Shown here: piece after piece, positions 20,749-32,799 of the stretch | Layout of the letters: each line of letters opens with the position of its first letter | How positions within the stretch are numbered: the stretch's first letter is position 1 | Assembly (NCBI GenBank): GCA_037693485.1 | Contig: CM075350.1 | Location: 64,584,001 to 64,648,000, forward strand | DNA from: Kitagawia praeruptora | Lineage: Eukaryota > Streptophyta > Magnoliopsida > Apiales > Apiaceae | Reading direction: 5' to 3' | DNA: 64,000 nt | Translations under genes and position numbers: made by a program | Notes under the pieces: model-generated | The model's input: the letters and a program-made list of their open reading frames with translations, nothing else | Databases searched by the model: none | Told to the model about the DNA's origin: nothing

Positions 20749-23202
20749 ATGGCAACATATTTATTTAATGATTTTAGTTCATCTAGTGAGGAGCATAATG
20801 ATTATGATTATGAAGTTACTACGCCCACTAGAAAAAATCCGGTTTCTCGAAAATTATTTATTGATGAAATAATAGATGTCGATGACTATGATAATGTGGG
20901 TAAAGAAAAGATGAATGTGGATGATGATGATGATGCGGGAAAAAATGATGTTAATAAAGGTAAAAATAAGGTGAATGTAGAAAATGATGGTGAAGATTAT
21001 AATGAAGATGATGGTGATATTAATATCGGAAACGAAAATTGTGGGTTTACATTTCCGAATATTAATGATGTTGTGCCTAGTGTTGGTATGATTTTTGACA
21101 CATTAGATGAGGCGACAAAATTTTATAGGGATTATGGCCGAAGTGTCGGATTCGAGATAATAATTAGGAATACGCATAATCATTTAGGAACTAAGGATCC
21201 ATCATCCCGGTTTTTTATTTGTCGGAAGGGTGGAAGAACAAAACCATTGAATTTAATGGATCGTGATAAAGGAAAACGTATTAGAGATGTAATCCCACGA
21301 ACAAATTGTCAAGCCCGCATGTGCGTAGTTCATAAAGTGCAAACAAATAAATGGATTATAAGTTCGATCGTATTGAAACACAATCATGTTATGGTGACAC
21401 CGGATAAGGTTCAATTTTTTCAAAGGTCACAAAACATAGATCCAATCACTAAATCAATTATTGAGTTGTTTAACAAATCCGGCATCGAGACGGCAAAAGT
21501 GATGAAATATCTAAGCGAGACATGTGGCGGTGTTGAAAATCTTGGTTTCTCCCCACAAGACGTGCGTAATGTCATACGTGACATTCGACGCCGGGTATTT
21601 GATTTAGGAGATGCGGAGTGTGGTTTGGTCTTACTTCGGGAATTAGAACAAGAAACTAATTTTGGCAAATTTTTCTATCGAGTTGATGTGGACGAGGGGA
21701 ATCTTGTTAGGGGTTTGGTATGGGTAGATCCTCGATCCATGAATGCATACAAAAATTTTGGTGAAGTGGTTACGTTCGACTCGACTTATCGGACGAATAG
21801 GTATTGTATGCCTTTCATACCCATTACGGGGGTAAATCACCACTACCAAAATATTTTGTTTGGATTTGCACTCATAAGGGATGAAAAAGAGCCATCTTAT
21901 AAGTGGGTTTTGAAAACGTGGTTGGAGGCCGTTGACAACAAACCGCCCGTGACAATTATCACCGATCAAGACCTCGCTTTGAGTAATGCTATTGCTGAGA
22001 TTATGCCACATACAAAGCATACATATTGTACATGGCATATAAGTAATAAGTTTCCCGAGAAGTTGTCTAATTTGTACACCAACTATCCGGATTTCAAACC
22101 GGATTTCAATGCATGTGTGTACAAGTCGTTGTCACCAACGGAATTCGAAGGTAAGTGGGAGGAATTGGTCGAGAAGTACCAACTTGAGGATCATGTTTGG
22201 TTAAATCAAATGTATGTTATTAGAGATCAATGGATCGGTGCTTACACGAGAAATTATTTTTCCGCCGGTATGACCACTACCTCAAGGAGCGAGTCTATGA
22301 ATGCTTTTTTTGATGAATATGTGCAAGCATCTACCGGTTTGAAAGAATTCATCGAAAATTCACAAAAGGCTTTGGAGACACAATATCTTAAGGAGGTTAA
22401 ATGTGATTTCGACACCGAGGAAACCGAAAGAAGACTAGTATTGCACTCGTCCTTGGAAATTCATGCATCCGAAGTTTACACCAAGGAAATGTTTAAACAA
22501 TTTCAAAAGGAGCTTTTAAAAAGTCAATCTTATGTCGTGAAGAAAGCTAAAGGGTTGGGATGTTACTTGTTTAAAATGTATTTGGTGGAGAAGTCTACCG
22601 TACCGGAGAATCGTAGAAGAAGTTATCAATTGACGGTTCATATCGACCAAAGGATTGAATGTGCTTGTAAAAAGTTCGAACATTCCAGAATGATTTGTAG
22701 ACATATGATCCGTTACCTCGATAAACAACAAAAAACCAAAATACCAAAAGATTACATCATGCCAAGGTGGACAATGAAAGGCAACCAAATTGCCGGACCT
22801 CTACCATATACGCCTCCCGTTCTTGCAAATGTTGGTGCATCACAATCATCAAGGTATAGTGCATTGTGCAAATCTTTTCAAGGTTTGGGTGCTATTGGTA
22901 GTTGTTCCGTACCACGGTTCAATTACGTGATGAATTTGATTGAGAGAGAGAAATGTCATGTGAAAAATGCTTTCCCGGAAGAACGTAAGGAAAGGATGAA
23001 TGATTCGTTTTATCAAGATGATTACTATCAAGATGATCCAATATTTGATCCACCAAGGTCAAAAACGAAGGGAAGAAAGAAAGCGGAAAGATATAAAAGT
23101 GGTATTGAAACTTCGACTTCAAATATGAAGCCACGAAAGTGCGGAAAGTACGGAGAAGAAGGAGCAAATCATGATAGAAGAAATTGTCCAAAAAAAAATT
23201 AA
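20749..23202 (+). CDS. FAR1-type MULE transposase, intact
   Basis: Single-exon gene of 817 codons. I take the first ATG (MATYLFNDFSSSSEEH); the frame is open upstream but lacks an earlier ATG. An acidic Asp/Asn-rich N-terminus is followed by a FAR1-like WRKY-GCM1 zinc-binding domain (~residues 115-215: YRDYGRSVGFEI...NCQARMCV...LKHNHVM). The MULE catalytic core follows (~330-450: VTFDSTYRTNRY, GFALIRDEKEPSYKWVL, IITDQDLAL, TYCTWHI), with a candidate third acidic residue in TSRSESMN. A SWIM zinc finger comes next (ECACKKFEHSRMICRHMI), and a degenerate C-terminal knuckle (KCGKYGEEGANHDRRNC), where one expected Cys is Tyr. It should bind the TIRs and cut the MULE. No lesion seen. A domesticated FAR1 gene is less likely because it lies inside TIRs. 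Confidence 0.9.
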   Translation: MATYLFNDFSSSSEEHNDYDYEVTTPTRKNPVSRKLFIDEIIDVDDYDNVGKEKMNVDDDDDAGKNDVNKGKNKVNVENDGEDYNEDDGDINIGNENCGFTFPNINDVVPSVGMIFDTLDEATKFYRDYGRSVGFEIIIRNTHNHLGTKDPSSRFFICRKGGRTKPLNLMDRDKGKRIRDVIPRTNCQARMCVVHKVQTNKWIISSIVLKHNHVMVTPDKVQFFQRSQNIDPITKSIIELFNKSGIETAKVMKYLSETCGGVENLGFSPQDVRNVIRDIRRRVFDLGDAECGLVLLRELEQETNFGKFFYRVDVDEGNLVRGLVWVDPRSMNAYKNFGEVVTFDSTYRTNRYCMPFIPITGVNHHYQNILFGFALIRDEKEPSYKWVLKTWLEAVDNKPPVTIITDQDLALSNAIAEIMPHTKHTYCTWHISNKFPEKLSNLYTNYPDFKPDFNACVYKSLSPTEFEGKWEELVEKYQLEDHVWLNQMYVIRDQWIGAYTRNYFSAGMTTTSRSESMNAFFDEYVQASTGLKEFIENSQKALETQYLKEVKCDFDTEETERRLVLHSSLEIHASEVYTKEMFKQFQKELLKSQSYVVKKAKGLGCYLFKMYLVEKSTVPENRRRSYQLTVHIDQRIECACKKFEHSRMICRHMIRYLDKQQKTKIPKDYIMPRWTMKGNQIAGPLPYTPPVLANVGASQSSRYSALCKSFQGLGAIGSCSVPRFNYVMNLIEREKCHVKNAFPEERKERMNDSFYQDDYYQDDPIFDPPRSKTKGRKKAERYKSGIETSTSNMKPRKCGKYGEEGANHDRRNCPKKN

Positions 23203-23423
23203 ATGTGTTATGTATTTTTACTAATTTTTAATATTTTTTGGAAGCATGTGCCAAAATTACGTAAAAATATTGTTATACACCTTCTAAAATCTTAAAATGT
23301 TATACTAATTGAATTTTTTTTAAAAAAATGTAATATTTGATTATAATTAAAAAAATCAAAATTCTTTAAATAAAATCCAGTTTTACTCTGTTTCTGGACC
23401 TAGCGCAATGATACAATGCGTTG
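23203..23423 (+). other. Intergenic segment duplicated from the MULE right subterminal region
   Basis: Between convergent genes. TTTTTACTAATTTTTAATATTT..., GTGCCAAAATTA, CACCTTCTAAAATCTTAAAA, TGTAATATTTGATTATAATT and AATCCAGTTTTACT recur in the same orientation at 41215-41330 and 41630-41720. So the right-end sequence of the MULE is present twice, flanking the PMD gene. Confidence 0.75.
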
Positions 23424-23456
23424 TTAAATGACAGAGCATTGAAACATTGCGCCTGG
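23401..23456. repeat. Internal palindrome cluster
   Basis: Three GCGCAATG-like half-sites at the 3' end of the PMD gene. The last exon, read on -, runs into this motif (LPGAMFQCSVI then TAA). Confidence 0.75.
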
Positions 23457-23459
23457 CAA

Positions 23460-24200
23460 TATCATCTTTAACTCATCACAAGGAGAAGGAACAGGTGCAG
23501 CTGTAGTCTCAACCTGTAAGATCATGTCAATAAACCGATCATATATATATACATGTAATTCTTCACAAATGACTCGAATTAAAGAAAGAGTCAAGGATTA
23601 GTACCTCAGCATGGACATCCGGTAGGACAAATGTCTGGGTCGGCGGTTGTGAAGGAGCAGCTGTAGTATCAACCTGCAAGATCATGTCAATAAACCGATC
23701 ATATATATATATATATATATATACATGTAATTCTTCACAAGTGACTCGAATTAAAGAAAGAGTCAAGGATTAGTACCTCAGCATGGACATCCGGCAGGAC
23801 AGATGTCTGGGTCGGCGGCTGTGAAGGAGCAGATGTAGTATCAACCTGCAAGATCATGTCAATAAACCGATCATATATATATACATGTAATTCTTCACAA
23901 GTGACTCGAATTAAAGAAAGAGTCAAGGATTAGTACCTCAGCATGGACATCCGGCAGGATAGATGTCTGGGTCGGCGGCTGTGAAGGAGAAGGAGCAGAT
24001 GTAGTATCAACCTGCAAGATCATGTAAATAAACCGATCATATATATATATATACATGTAATTCTTCACAATTGACTCGAATTAAAGAAAGAGTCAAGGAT
24101 TAGTACCTCAGCATGAACATCTGGCATGATAGATGTCGGGGTCGGCGGCTGTGAAGGAGAAGGAGCAGATGTAGTATCAACCTGCAAGATCATGTCAATA
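23460..24200 (-). repeat. Tandem array of mini-exon plus intron units (~160-175 bp)
   Basis: Four full units (exons ~23604-23675, 23777-23848, 23938-24011, 24108-24181) and a terminal half-unit. On the minus strand each reads acceptor TTGCAG, a ~70-bp exon encoding VDTTSAPSQPPTQTSVLPD plus VHAE, then donor GTACTAATCC. Exon lengths are multiples of three or close to it, and variants carry extra Pro/Ser codons. Intron parts contain short (TA)n of variable length. Two more related exons lie at 38298-38336/24744-24767 and 24560-24655. Confidence 0.85.
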
Positions 24201-24770
24201 AACTTGAATTATAAACTGTCCCAGTTTACACATCAAGCACATAAACTGGAATTATATTATTTTTATAGAAATACAAACCTCGGAATTTCGAGGTAAGATC
24301 CATTCCTTAGGCCATGCGACATGAGATCCAACGGCTTGCTTGACCATTTCCATCTCACCAACTACTGGAACTGGAATCAAGGCTTCTGGTTTAATCACGC
24401 CATCCACCGACACTCTATGACATCCAGAAGGCATAGGCTTGCCATGTATTTTCCTACTCATTTCTCCTTCATCTAGAAATGCCATGCCAAATGCAACCTT
24501 GTTGTCTATGCTATCCACGACCAACTCACATGCTACTGAGCCTTAGGTGAAACATGAGAATCAGTAGTCTCATCCTCAACATGGACATCAGGCGGGACAC
24601 ATGCCGGGATCGGCTGTGAAGGAGAAGGAGCATCTGTAGTAGCTGTACTCTCAACCTGCAAGATCATGTCAATATACCGATCATATATACATATAATTCT
24701 CCACAAATTATTCGAATTAAACCAACCGTTAAGGATTAGTACCTCAACATGGATATCAGGCATGATAGAT

Positions 24771-25310
24771 CACTACAAAAAAAACAGCATCAGACAACAC
24801 TTATCAGACAACGTAAAATGGGAAAAGTGTTGTTCAAAATCAACAGACAATAGTTTTATTTTTTTTTTTTAAAAACATCGTCTGATCCATCCTTCAGACA
24901 ACAGGGTTTTGACAATTTAAATCTGTTGTCTAACAAACTGAATCAGACAAGTGTTTTTTTTATGGTGTTTTTTAAGCTGTTGTATGAAAAAACTTCAGAC
25001 AATGTTTTAATTACCGTTGTTTGTCTGATTTAAATAGACAAGTGTTTTTTCAGTTCTGTTGTGCAAACGAGTTGGCTCAGACAACGGTTTACAAAATAAT
25101 ATTGTTTGAAGACACTTCAGACAATGTTCCATTTACCGTTGTTTGTCTAATTTGCATAGACAAGTGTTTTTAAAATTGTGTTGTGCAAACGAGTTGTCTG
25201 AAGAGACTTCAGACAACGGTATTTTGCTAGTGTTGTGTTAATTTTACCATGTATCAGACAATTGTTTTGGGCTAAAAACCGTTGTCTGAATCACTGTACA
25301 AATTAAAAAA
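24771..25310. repeat. CACTA left subterminal repeat region
   Basis: Many direct and inverted copies of TCAGACAAC / GTTGTCTGA and related CCGTTGTTTGTCTGA. Such repeats bind the TNPA-type protein in Spm-like elements. A 27-bp unit (ATCCTGGACATAAATCCAAC) follows as three tandem copies at 25328-25405. Confidence 0.85.
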
Positions 25311-25464
25311 AAATGCACATAAGTAGTCAATCCTGGACATAAATCCAACATACCAAATCCTGGACATAAATCCAACATACCAAATCCTGGACATAAATCC
25401 AACATACCAAACACAAATCATAGAATAGGCAAAAGCCTTTACAAGAAACACAAATCAAATTACA

Positions 25465-28400
25465 TTATGAGAGTTGAATTAGTTCCTCTAGATCATCTCG
25501 CATGTAGCTAGTCGTGTCCTCATCAAGTAAATCAACATCTGGTAAATTGGGCACAAAGAACTCATTCTCAAGCTCTACTTCAACAGATCCCTCATTCTCA
25601 TCTTCGCTATCTTCGTAGTATTTTTTTTCGGGAAATTTCAACACCACGGACCATAATTTTTCAAGAGGGTCGTCGATGTAACAAACTTGTTTAACATGTT
25701 TCGCCAAAATAAATGGATCATTCAAAAACCCCAACCTATTCAAATTAACCAATGTATATCCCAACTCATCAACCTTAATCCCTTTGTTCATATCTACCCA
25801 CTTGCAACGAAAAACAGGGACCCTAAAGCTATTATAGTCCAACTCCCATATACTTAAAATAACCCCATAAAATGTCTGTGAAGTATGTTCAATGTTGTTA
25901 TCCTTACCTTGCACAACCATTGTATCGGCATCTACACACACACCACTGCATTGAACTTGACGAGTATCATCCCGATCCTTGGTACTGAATGTAGACCCAT
26001 CTATTCTGTAGCCGCTGAATGTAGGCACCTCCTTGTTGGGCCCATCTGCAATCCACCTTATCTCTTCGGGTACCTTCTTTTCATTTAGCAAATCTGAAGC
26101 AATCTTCAAAATACAAAAAAAAAACAAATTGCAAACTCATTAAGTTAAAGGTATTAATTGTATTTTTAAAGACTTATATTTTACCACTACATACAAGTAT
26201 TACCACTACTACTTTTACTACTGGCCAGGGGGATATTTCAATTTATACCACAGACTTCCGAGAAGTTTAAGGACACAGGCATATCAAAAAATTTCAAAAA
26301 ATGTGCCCATGAGATGCCTATAAAAGAAACAAGTACTATTGTGCATCTCACCTGTTATACATTTATAAAATGATGCTTTGGATCCATAAAGAAAATTTAC
26401 TTAGCATTAGAAAATGATTAAAATTTAAGTAGCTTTTAATGATGCATTTATATAGATTATTAGTAAATTTAAACTGTTAAAATTAATTTAAGAGAAACAA
26501 TAATATCAACAAAGCAGGAGTCAGGTCGGCCAGGAGAATAAACAGTGAATATGGTTTGTCAAGAACAAGAGTGAATATGGTTTGTCAAGTATGGATGACA
26601 GACTAGTTGCTGGGAGTGGTCAGACACTCAGGGGTCAGCTAATCGAGAAGAGGTGCAGGATAAAGACGGAGAGCATCCCCATTTTGACATGCAGTAATTA
26701 AATATCACCACAAGGCCATGGAACTTTTTAGTACTCTGCAATGATGCTTATTGCCACTTGCTTAAGCAGATACATGGTCTTCTCTCATACAGTATTTAGT
26801 CGGATTCCGTCCAGAGTCCAAGTGGTCTATGTAATCGTGGAAGTTGACGTGTGGCTCAGTAGCTCTCTTTTTATCTGTATAAGCTTTTATAAAGCTTTGT
26901 TGCCACACATAATGGGGAAAAGGAACCGTCAAGTTTTAGTGCTTTATAAATTATCTATGGCTGCTGCAGCAATTTTGCAGTAAGCATGCACTGGTCACAT
27001 GAATTATTGGAGATCTCCCCTGTATCTTATATTCTAACTGTTAGGAGCATTGACGGAAGAGCTATTGCATGTGTGTGCTCTGATGATAGTGCAGAGGTGA
27101 AAGGGTGTAACCAGAATTGAATTATAGATTGTTGCTAGTGGTGACATGCAAACGAACCGACAAAGTCAGCAATGAAAATAAGAAGAGTGAGTACCTTTTC
27201 TTGGAACCATCTTGGGAAAATTTCATTTTGCTTTTTCTTTAGCCACACCTCATCATTTTCATGTTCCGGATATTTTGTCATCAAAAATGACATATGTTCA
27301 CTGAATGCAATTAAAAGACACTATAAATAATGAATATTTAAGCAATTTTCATAAATGTTCAAAACTCGAAGAGATGGTAATTGATCACACTTGGAAACAA
27401 TTCAGAAATGATGACTTAATGAAAACAATATTATAAAGTAACTTACTCAAAGTAGGGCCTAACAGCAGTAGTATTTTGTAGAAGACACAAATGCGCTGCG
27501 TGCAAATCAGTGTTGCTCGGGGTTATAATCGTTGCACCAGATAATGGCCTGCATATTGCGTCTTTCGTATGTCTACCATTTTTCGGTACCCCAACAGTCC
27601 GTTCTTCAAAATTCACCAAACATTCTACGGCCTCTTCTGCAATATAGGCCTCGGCAATGCAACCTTCTGCACGAGCCCGGTTCCTTACATATCCCTTGAA
27701 TGTCTTCATATATCTCTCAAAAGGATACATCCATCTAAGGAAAATTGGCCCGCAAAGCTTCACTTCTCGCACAAGATGAATCGAGAGATGAATCATTACA
27801 TCGAACAAGGAAGGTGGGAAGTATTTTTCAAGGTTGCATAAAGTTTCCACCAACTGAGATTGCAATTTCTCCAACTTATCGACCTCAATAACTTTACTGC
27901 AAATTGCCTTGAAGAAGAGACAAAACCTAATAACAGTGTTCCTGACCTGTTTTTGCAGTGATGACCGAATTGCAATTGGGAGCAAGTGATGCAAAATCAT
28001 ATGGCAGTCATGAGATTTCATTCCCGTGAGTCGAAGAGTTTCCATCGATACTAGACTCTTAATGTTAGAACAAAAACCATCAGGCAACTTCATTCCAAGA
28101 AAGGATAAACAAACTTCTTTTTTTTCAGCATGACTTAAATTCCAAGATGCTAATGGTAACTTCTCTTTTTTTCCAGGTGTTTTAGGCCTTAGCTCTGTTC
28201 TTATTCCCATTGCAGCCATGTCAAGACGGACAGATTCCCGGTCTTTTGTCTTCGTTGGTATATTAAGCAATGTTCCAAGTAAAGCTTCACATACATTTTT
28301 CTCGATGTGCATCACATCGAGAATATGCCTAACTGGTAAAAACTTCCAATATTCGAGCTCAAAGAATATAGATATCTTCTTCCAAACAGGTCTGACATCA

Positions 28401-29875
28401 CCTTTCTTGAATCGAGGTTGAGGTTGTGTCTTACCAAAGACATGGCCCTTGAGATGTTGTACTCTTTGAAGCACCTCCTCTCCAATTAACGGAACAGGGG
28501 CAGATTCCTTCTCCTTGGTGTTATCAAAATCTAATTTCTTTCGATAAGGATGATTGCGGGGTAACCACCTACGATGCCTCATGACGACTATCTTACGGTA
28601 ATTAACCAGCCTGGTAGCATTTGTTTTATCAACACAGATAGCACACCCGTTATACCCTTTGATAATGTTGCCCGACAAGTTACCATAGGCAGGATAATCG
28701 CTAATTGTCCAAAATAAAATGCCTCTTAACAAGAAGGACTCCTGCTTATATGCATCATACACTTGTTTCCCATGCCACAACTTTTGTAGATCTTCTATAA
28801 GTGGCTGAAGGAACACGTCAATATCATTGCCAGGTTGAGTTGGTCCAGATATAATCAAACATAGCATAATATATTTCCTCTTCATACAAAGCCACGGTGG
28901 AAGATTGTAAATTGACATCAAAACTGGCCAACATGAGTATTCAATACTTGTACCGTGGAAAGGATTGAATCCATCGGAGGATAGAGCAAACCGAAGGTTT
29001 CTAGGATCTGAAGAAAACTCAGGCCACTTCGCGTCGACATCCTTCCATGTTTGTGAATCTGCCGGATGTCTCATTTTACCATCTTTTATTCTTTCTGTGT
29101 CATGCCAAGTCAAGTCCTTGGCTGTTTGAGGCGAATTGAATAAATTCCTCAAACGTGGTATTAACGGAAAATACCATAGAACCTTGGCGGGAACCCCTTC
29201 CAATTCATCTCCTTTTTTGTTCAACTTCCATCTAGAGGCCTGACAAATGCGGCAATGTGTCTCATCTTCATCTCTCTCGCCACGGTATATGAGACAATCA
29301 TTCGGACACACGTGTATTTTTTCATATTCCATTCCTAAAGCGCACAAGGTTTTCTTGGCTTCACTGAAAGAAGAAGGAATAGTGTTGCCTTCCGGAAGCA
29401 TACTCCCAAAAAATTGTAGAATTTCAGAAAAACAACAATCAGACATTTCATGTTTTGCTTTCAAGTTATATAACTTTACTAAAGCATCCATTTTAGTATG
29501 TTCTTCACATCCCGGATAAAGGGGTTCAGTTTCACATCGGACATGTTTAAATAAATCTGAGTCTAGGGAAACATCATCCTCACCATAAGAATTCTCTGTT
29601 TTTATGGGGATTTGATCCACGGACTGTGAACTGTCGGATTCTGTAACATTCTCTCCATGCCAAATCCAACATGTGTAGGTCTCGTCAATACCATTGAGGA
29701 ACAGATGGTCCCTCACCATTCGAGCAGTCCATGATTTACTGTGTGCGCATTTTACACATGGACAACTGATTTTGTTTTCATCACCCCCGTGCTCAAATGC
29801 ATACATCAACAATTCTTCGACTCCTCTTTGATATTCTTTTGTTCTTCTGTCAGCGCTCATCCAAGACCTGTCCAT
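25465..29875 (-). CDS. CACTA TNP2-type transposase (TNPD-like)
   Basis: I start at ATG 29875 (MDRSWMSADRRTKEY), the usual start of the family, not the longer open frame. Exon 1 (29875 to ~27448) holds the transposase-associated domain (residues ~1-85, CPCVKCAHSK), the Transposase_21/TNP2 core (~WHDTERIKDGKMRHPADSQTW, FALSSDGFNPF, PGNDIDVFLQPLIEDL, GILFWTISDYPAYGNLSG) and DUF4218 (~IHLSIHLVREVKLCGPIFLRW). A GTAAGT donor follows RPYF. Exon 2 (~27306-27195) encodes EHMSFLMTKYPEHENDEVWL. Exon 3 (~26104-25465) holds DUF4216 (FYGVILSIWELDY, VPVFRCKWVD) and an acidic tail. Phases agree across junctions and I see no stop. It should catalyse CACTA excision and insertion. Confidence 0.88.
26105..27194 (-). 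other. Second intron of the TNP2 gene
   Basis: About 1.1 kb, unusually long for this gene. It contains a short direct repeat (GTGAATATGGTTTGTCAAG at ~26545 and ~26572) and a relatively GC-balanced stretch at 26510-27110 unlike the AT-rich surroundings. No recognisable coding content. It may hold an old insertion. Confidence 0.5.
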
Positions 29876-30837
29876 TGAGGAACCTGATCCAACGAAACAT
29901 AAATCCTTATAAGATTTAAGAACCAGAACAAACAAGTACCCTTATATAATTTTATTACAGCTAATATGTATCAGTCATATACAATCGTACTTATGTGTTT
30001 GTTTCCTATGTAAAATGCAGGCAATGCAAAGCAGAAGCACAGTACATCCTGCACTAGCTAATCCAGAAAAGCAAAAGCCTTGTGACATTTTAAAAAATTT
30101 CTAGATGACTCGTGAATGTATGTCAAACTATTCTTCAAAACAATATGCAGATGATCTGTCAATATACGGCTAAATGCAGATCCATTATCATATATAATGT
30201 TCAATATTTTGGTATCCTCTATATGCCACTTCTACAAAGCAACTTCTTATAGTTGGTCAAGTCAATGACAAGTAAAATGGTTTCTGTAATCAGGATAGAA
30301 GAAATCAAGTAAGATGCAGTACTACTCGTACGTTTCTACAAATATATAATCTAATTTCTAAATGGCATATGGTCAGCAACATCCCTCAAGTCTAATCAGT
30401 TAAATTTTATACATTCAAATATGAACACACAATAAGGGTCAAAAAACTAAACTAACAGAACTTGGATCCTAAAGCACAATTATTATATATCATTATCAAA
30501 TTCAATTCACTATCAACAAACAAGATAGCTCATCTACAATCCAAGATTACAATCTACAATCCAATTCGTTGGATGAGGTCTTATAAGAAACAAGTATTCA
30601 AACTCAAGTATTCAAACCAACATTCAATTAGCCATTGCAAATCATTCACATGGTTCAAACTCCATTTCTTTCGAAATCAAAGATCTACCAACAACACAAG
30701 CTTCAAACACATAAATCACATTTTGTCGATTTGAACTAACAATTAATATATATCAGTTATTACTTATTGCAGGACTTGCTTATAGAAATTAGAGGAAAAA
30801 ACTTAATTACCTGTTCTTGAAATCGAATGTCTTAGGT

Positions 30838-30960
30838 TTGGTGAGCTCGATTTGGACTGAGTTAACCTCGATTTGGACCTCTTTAACCTTGATTTGGACC
30901 TCGATTTGGATTGAGTTAACCTCGATTTGGACCGAGTTAACCTCGATTTGGACTGTGTAT
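30838..30960 (+). repeat. Minisatellite, CTCGATTTGGAC-type units
   Basis: About five copies of CTCGATTTGGACTGAGTTAA with variants, some units shortened. One frame is open across it by chance. Confidence 0.85.
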
Positions 30961-31210
30961 ATGTGTATGTGTTCGACTGTGGTTACGTGTATATGTTCGA
31001 GCGGCGGCTTGGTACGAGCGGCATCTGTCTAAAAAGTATTCAATGTTCAGACAAAGATATGAATAATAGGTATAGAAATAATTTTATGTAATATTTCAAA
31101 ATATAATTGTTTTTTTTAATAATAAAGATATGAATATTTTATGTGATTACCTCGATTTTATGAATTTTATTAATAATCAAAGTCTAAAATATAATTGTTC
31201 AAAAAAAAAA

Positions 31211-31651
31211 TCTAGTGTGAGACAACGGTTTCAAAAAACAAAAAAAAAGTGTCAGACAACGATGTTATATAAGAAACCGTTGTCGCAAGTTTAATATTAC
31301 AACGGTATTTCTTTAAAAATTGTTGTCCGTTATCAGACAACGTTTATTTGTCCAAAACCGTTATCTGACATCACTTGAGACAACGGTATTTTATAAAAAT
31401 CAACTTCGGTGGAAAAACCAATTAATGTAAATCTAGTGTGAGACAACGATTTCAAAAAACAAAAAAAAAAGTGTCAGACAACGATGTTATATAAGAAACC
31501 GTTGTCGCAAGTTTAATATTACAACGGTATTTCTTTAAAAATTGTTGTCCGTTATCAGACAACGTTTATTTGTCCAAAACCGTTATCTGACATCACTTGA
31601 GACAACGGTATTTTATAAAAATCAACTTCGGTGGAAAAACCAATTAATTTA
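31211..31651. repeat. Duplicated block of CACTA subterminal-type motifs inside the element
   Basis: Two nearly identical ~221-bp copies starting TCTAGTGTGAGACAACG at 31211 and 31432. Each holds several GACAACG / CCGTTGTC / CAGACAACG motifs, the same motif as at both CACTA ends. Confidence 0.9.
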
Positions 31652-31683
31652 ATAACTATTAAATTTTACTGACCAAATTAATT

Positions 31684-32375
31684 TATTTTTTTGTAAACAT
31701 TTTTGAATATCAATATATTAGATATATATATTGATATCCGTACGGTTGGATTGCCGAGAAATGTTTTTATAAAAATAGAACCAGAAATCCATGACAAAGC
31801 GCTAGTTACTAGTACAAATCAGAATAGTAGTGATCTACTTAGATCTCCGACCAAATTATTGTTTTTTTTTTTTGAAAATTTGGGAATATCAATATATTAT
31901 ATATATATTGACATCCGTACGATTGGATTGTCGAGAAATGTTTGTAAAAAAATAGAAACAAAAATCCATGACAAAGCGCTAGTTACTAGTACAAATTAGA
32001 ATAGTAGTGATCTACTTAGATCTTCGACCAAATTATTGTTATTTTTTTTGAAAATTTAGGAATATCAATATATTAGATATATATTGACATCCGTACGGTT
32101 GGATTGTCGAGAAATGTTTTTTAAAAAATAGAAACAAAAATCCGTGACAAAGCGCTAGTTACTGGTATAAACCAGAATAGTTGTGATGTACTTAGATCTC
32201 CGACCAATTTTTTTTTTTTTGAAACTTTGGGAATATCAATATATTAGATATGTATCGACATTCGTACACTTGAATCGCCAAGAAATACCTTTTTAAAAAA
32301 TAGAACACAAATTCGGGACAAAACACTAGTTACCGAAACCCGTCAATATACTAGTGACCTACAAGATCTCCACAG
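31684..32375 (+). repeat. Tandem array, ~175-bp unit, four copies
   Basis: GAATATCAATATATTA starts at about 31705, 31884, 32060 and 32231. Units share CATCCGTACGGTTGGATTG and GACAAAGCGCTAGTTACT. Divergence increases toward the right. Confidence 0.9.
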
Positions 32376-32799
32376 CCATTTTTACACCCCCAATCAAACC
32401 CTAGTGTTTTAGTAAATATATGCGGGGAATATGTATGTGTTGGGATTTATTTAATTTTAACTTTTATTTATATATATTCAATTCAAATTGATTCATTTTC
32501 TAGGTTTTGATTTTGATTTTAGATATGTGGGCCGGTACGTCTTAGAACACAACATATCATTGGGCCGTTGATGATCCATGTGCATGGCCTGGTCAAATTG
32601 GTCCAACCCTAAATTATACAACTCTCTCGCCGTCCTTTTCAGTCAATATCATTTCCCCCCTTTTCACTCTCTCACTCTAATCTCATTTCCCCCCTAAATT
32701 ATACAACTCTCTCGCCCCATATCATTTCCCCCCTCTTCACTCTCTCACTCTATCTCATTTCCCCCCTTTTCTCTCGCCCTAAATTCTCTCTCCATAACT

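Noticed and set aside
20749..23202. Domesticated host FAR1/FHY3 transcription factor
   Set aside because: Single-exon, retains the transposase core, and sits between TIRs with subterminal motifs, so a live MULE transposase is the better call.
23460..24200. CRISPR-like array of regular repeats
   Set aside because: Plant DNA, repeats as long as ~170 bp with conserved 'spacers'; each unit reads as a spliced mini-exon.
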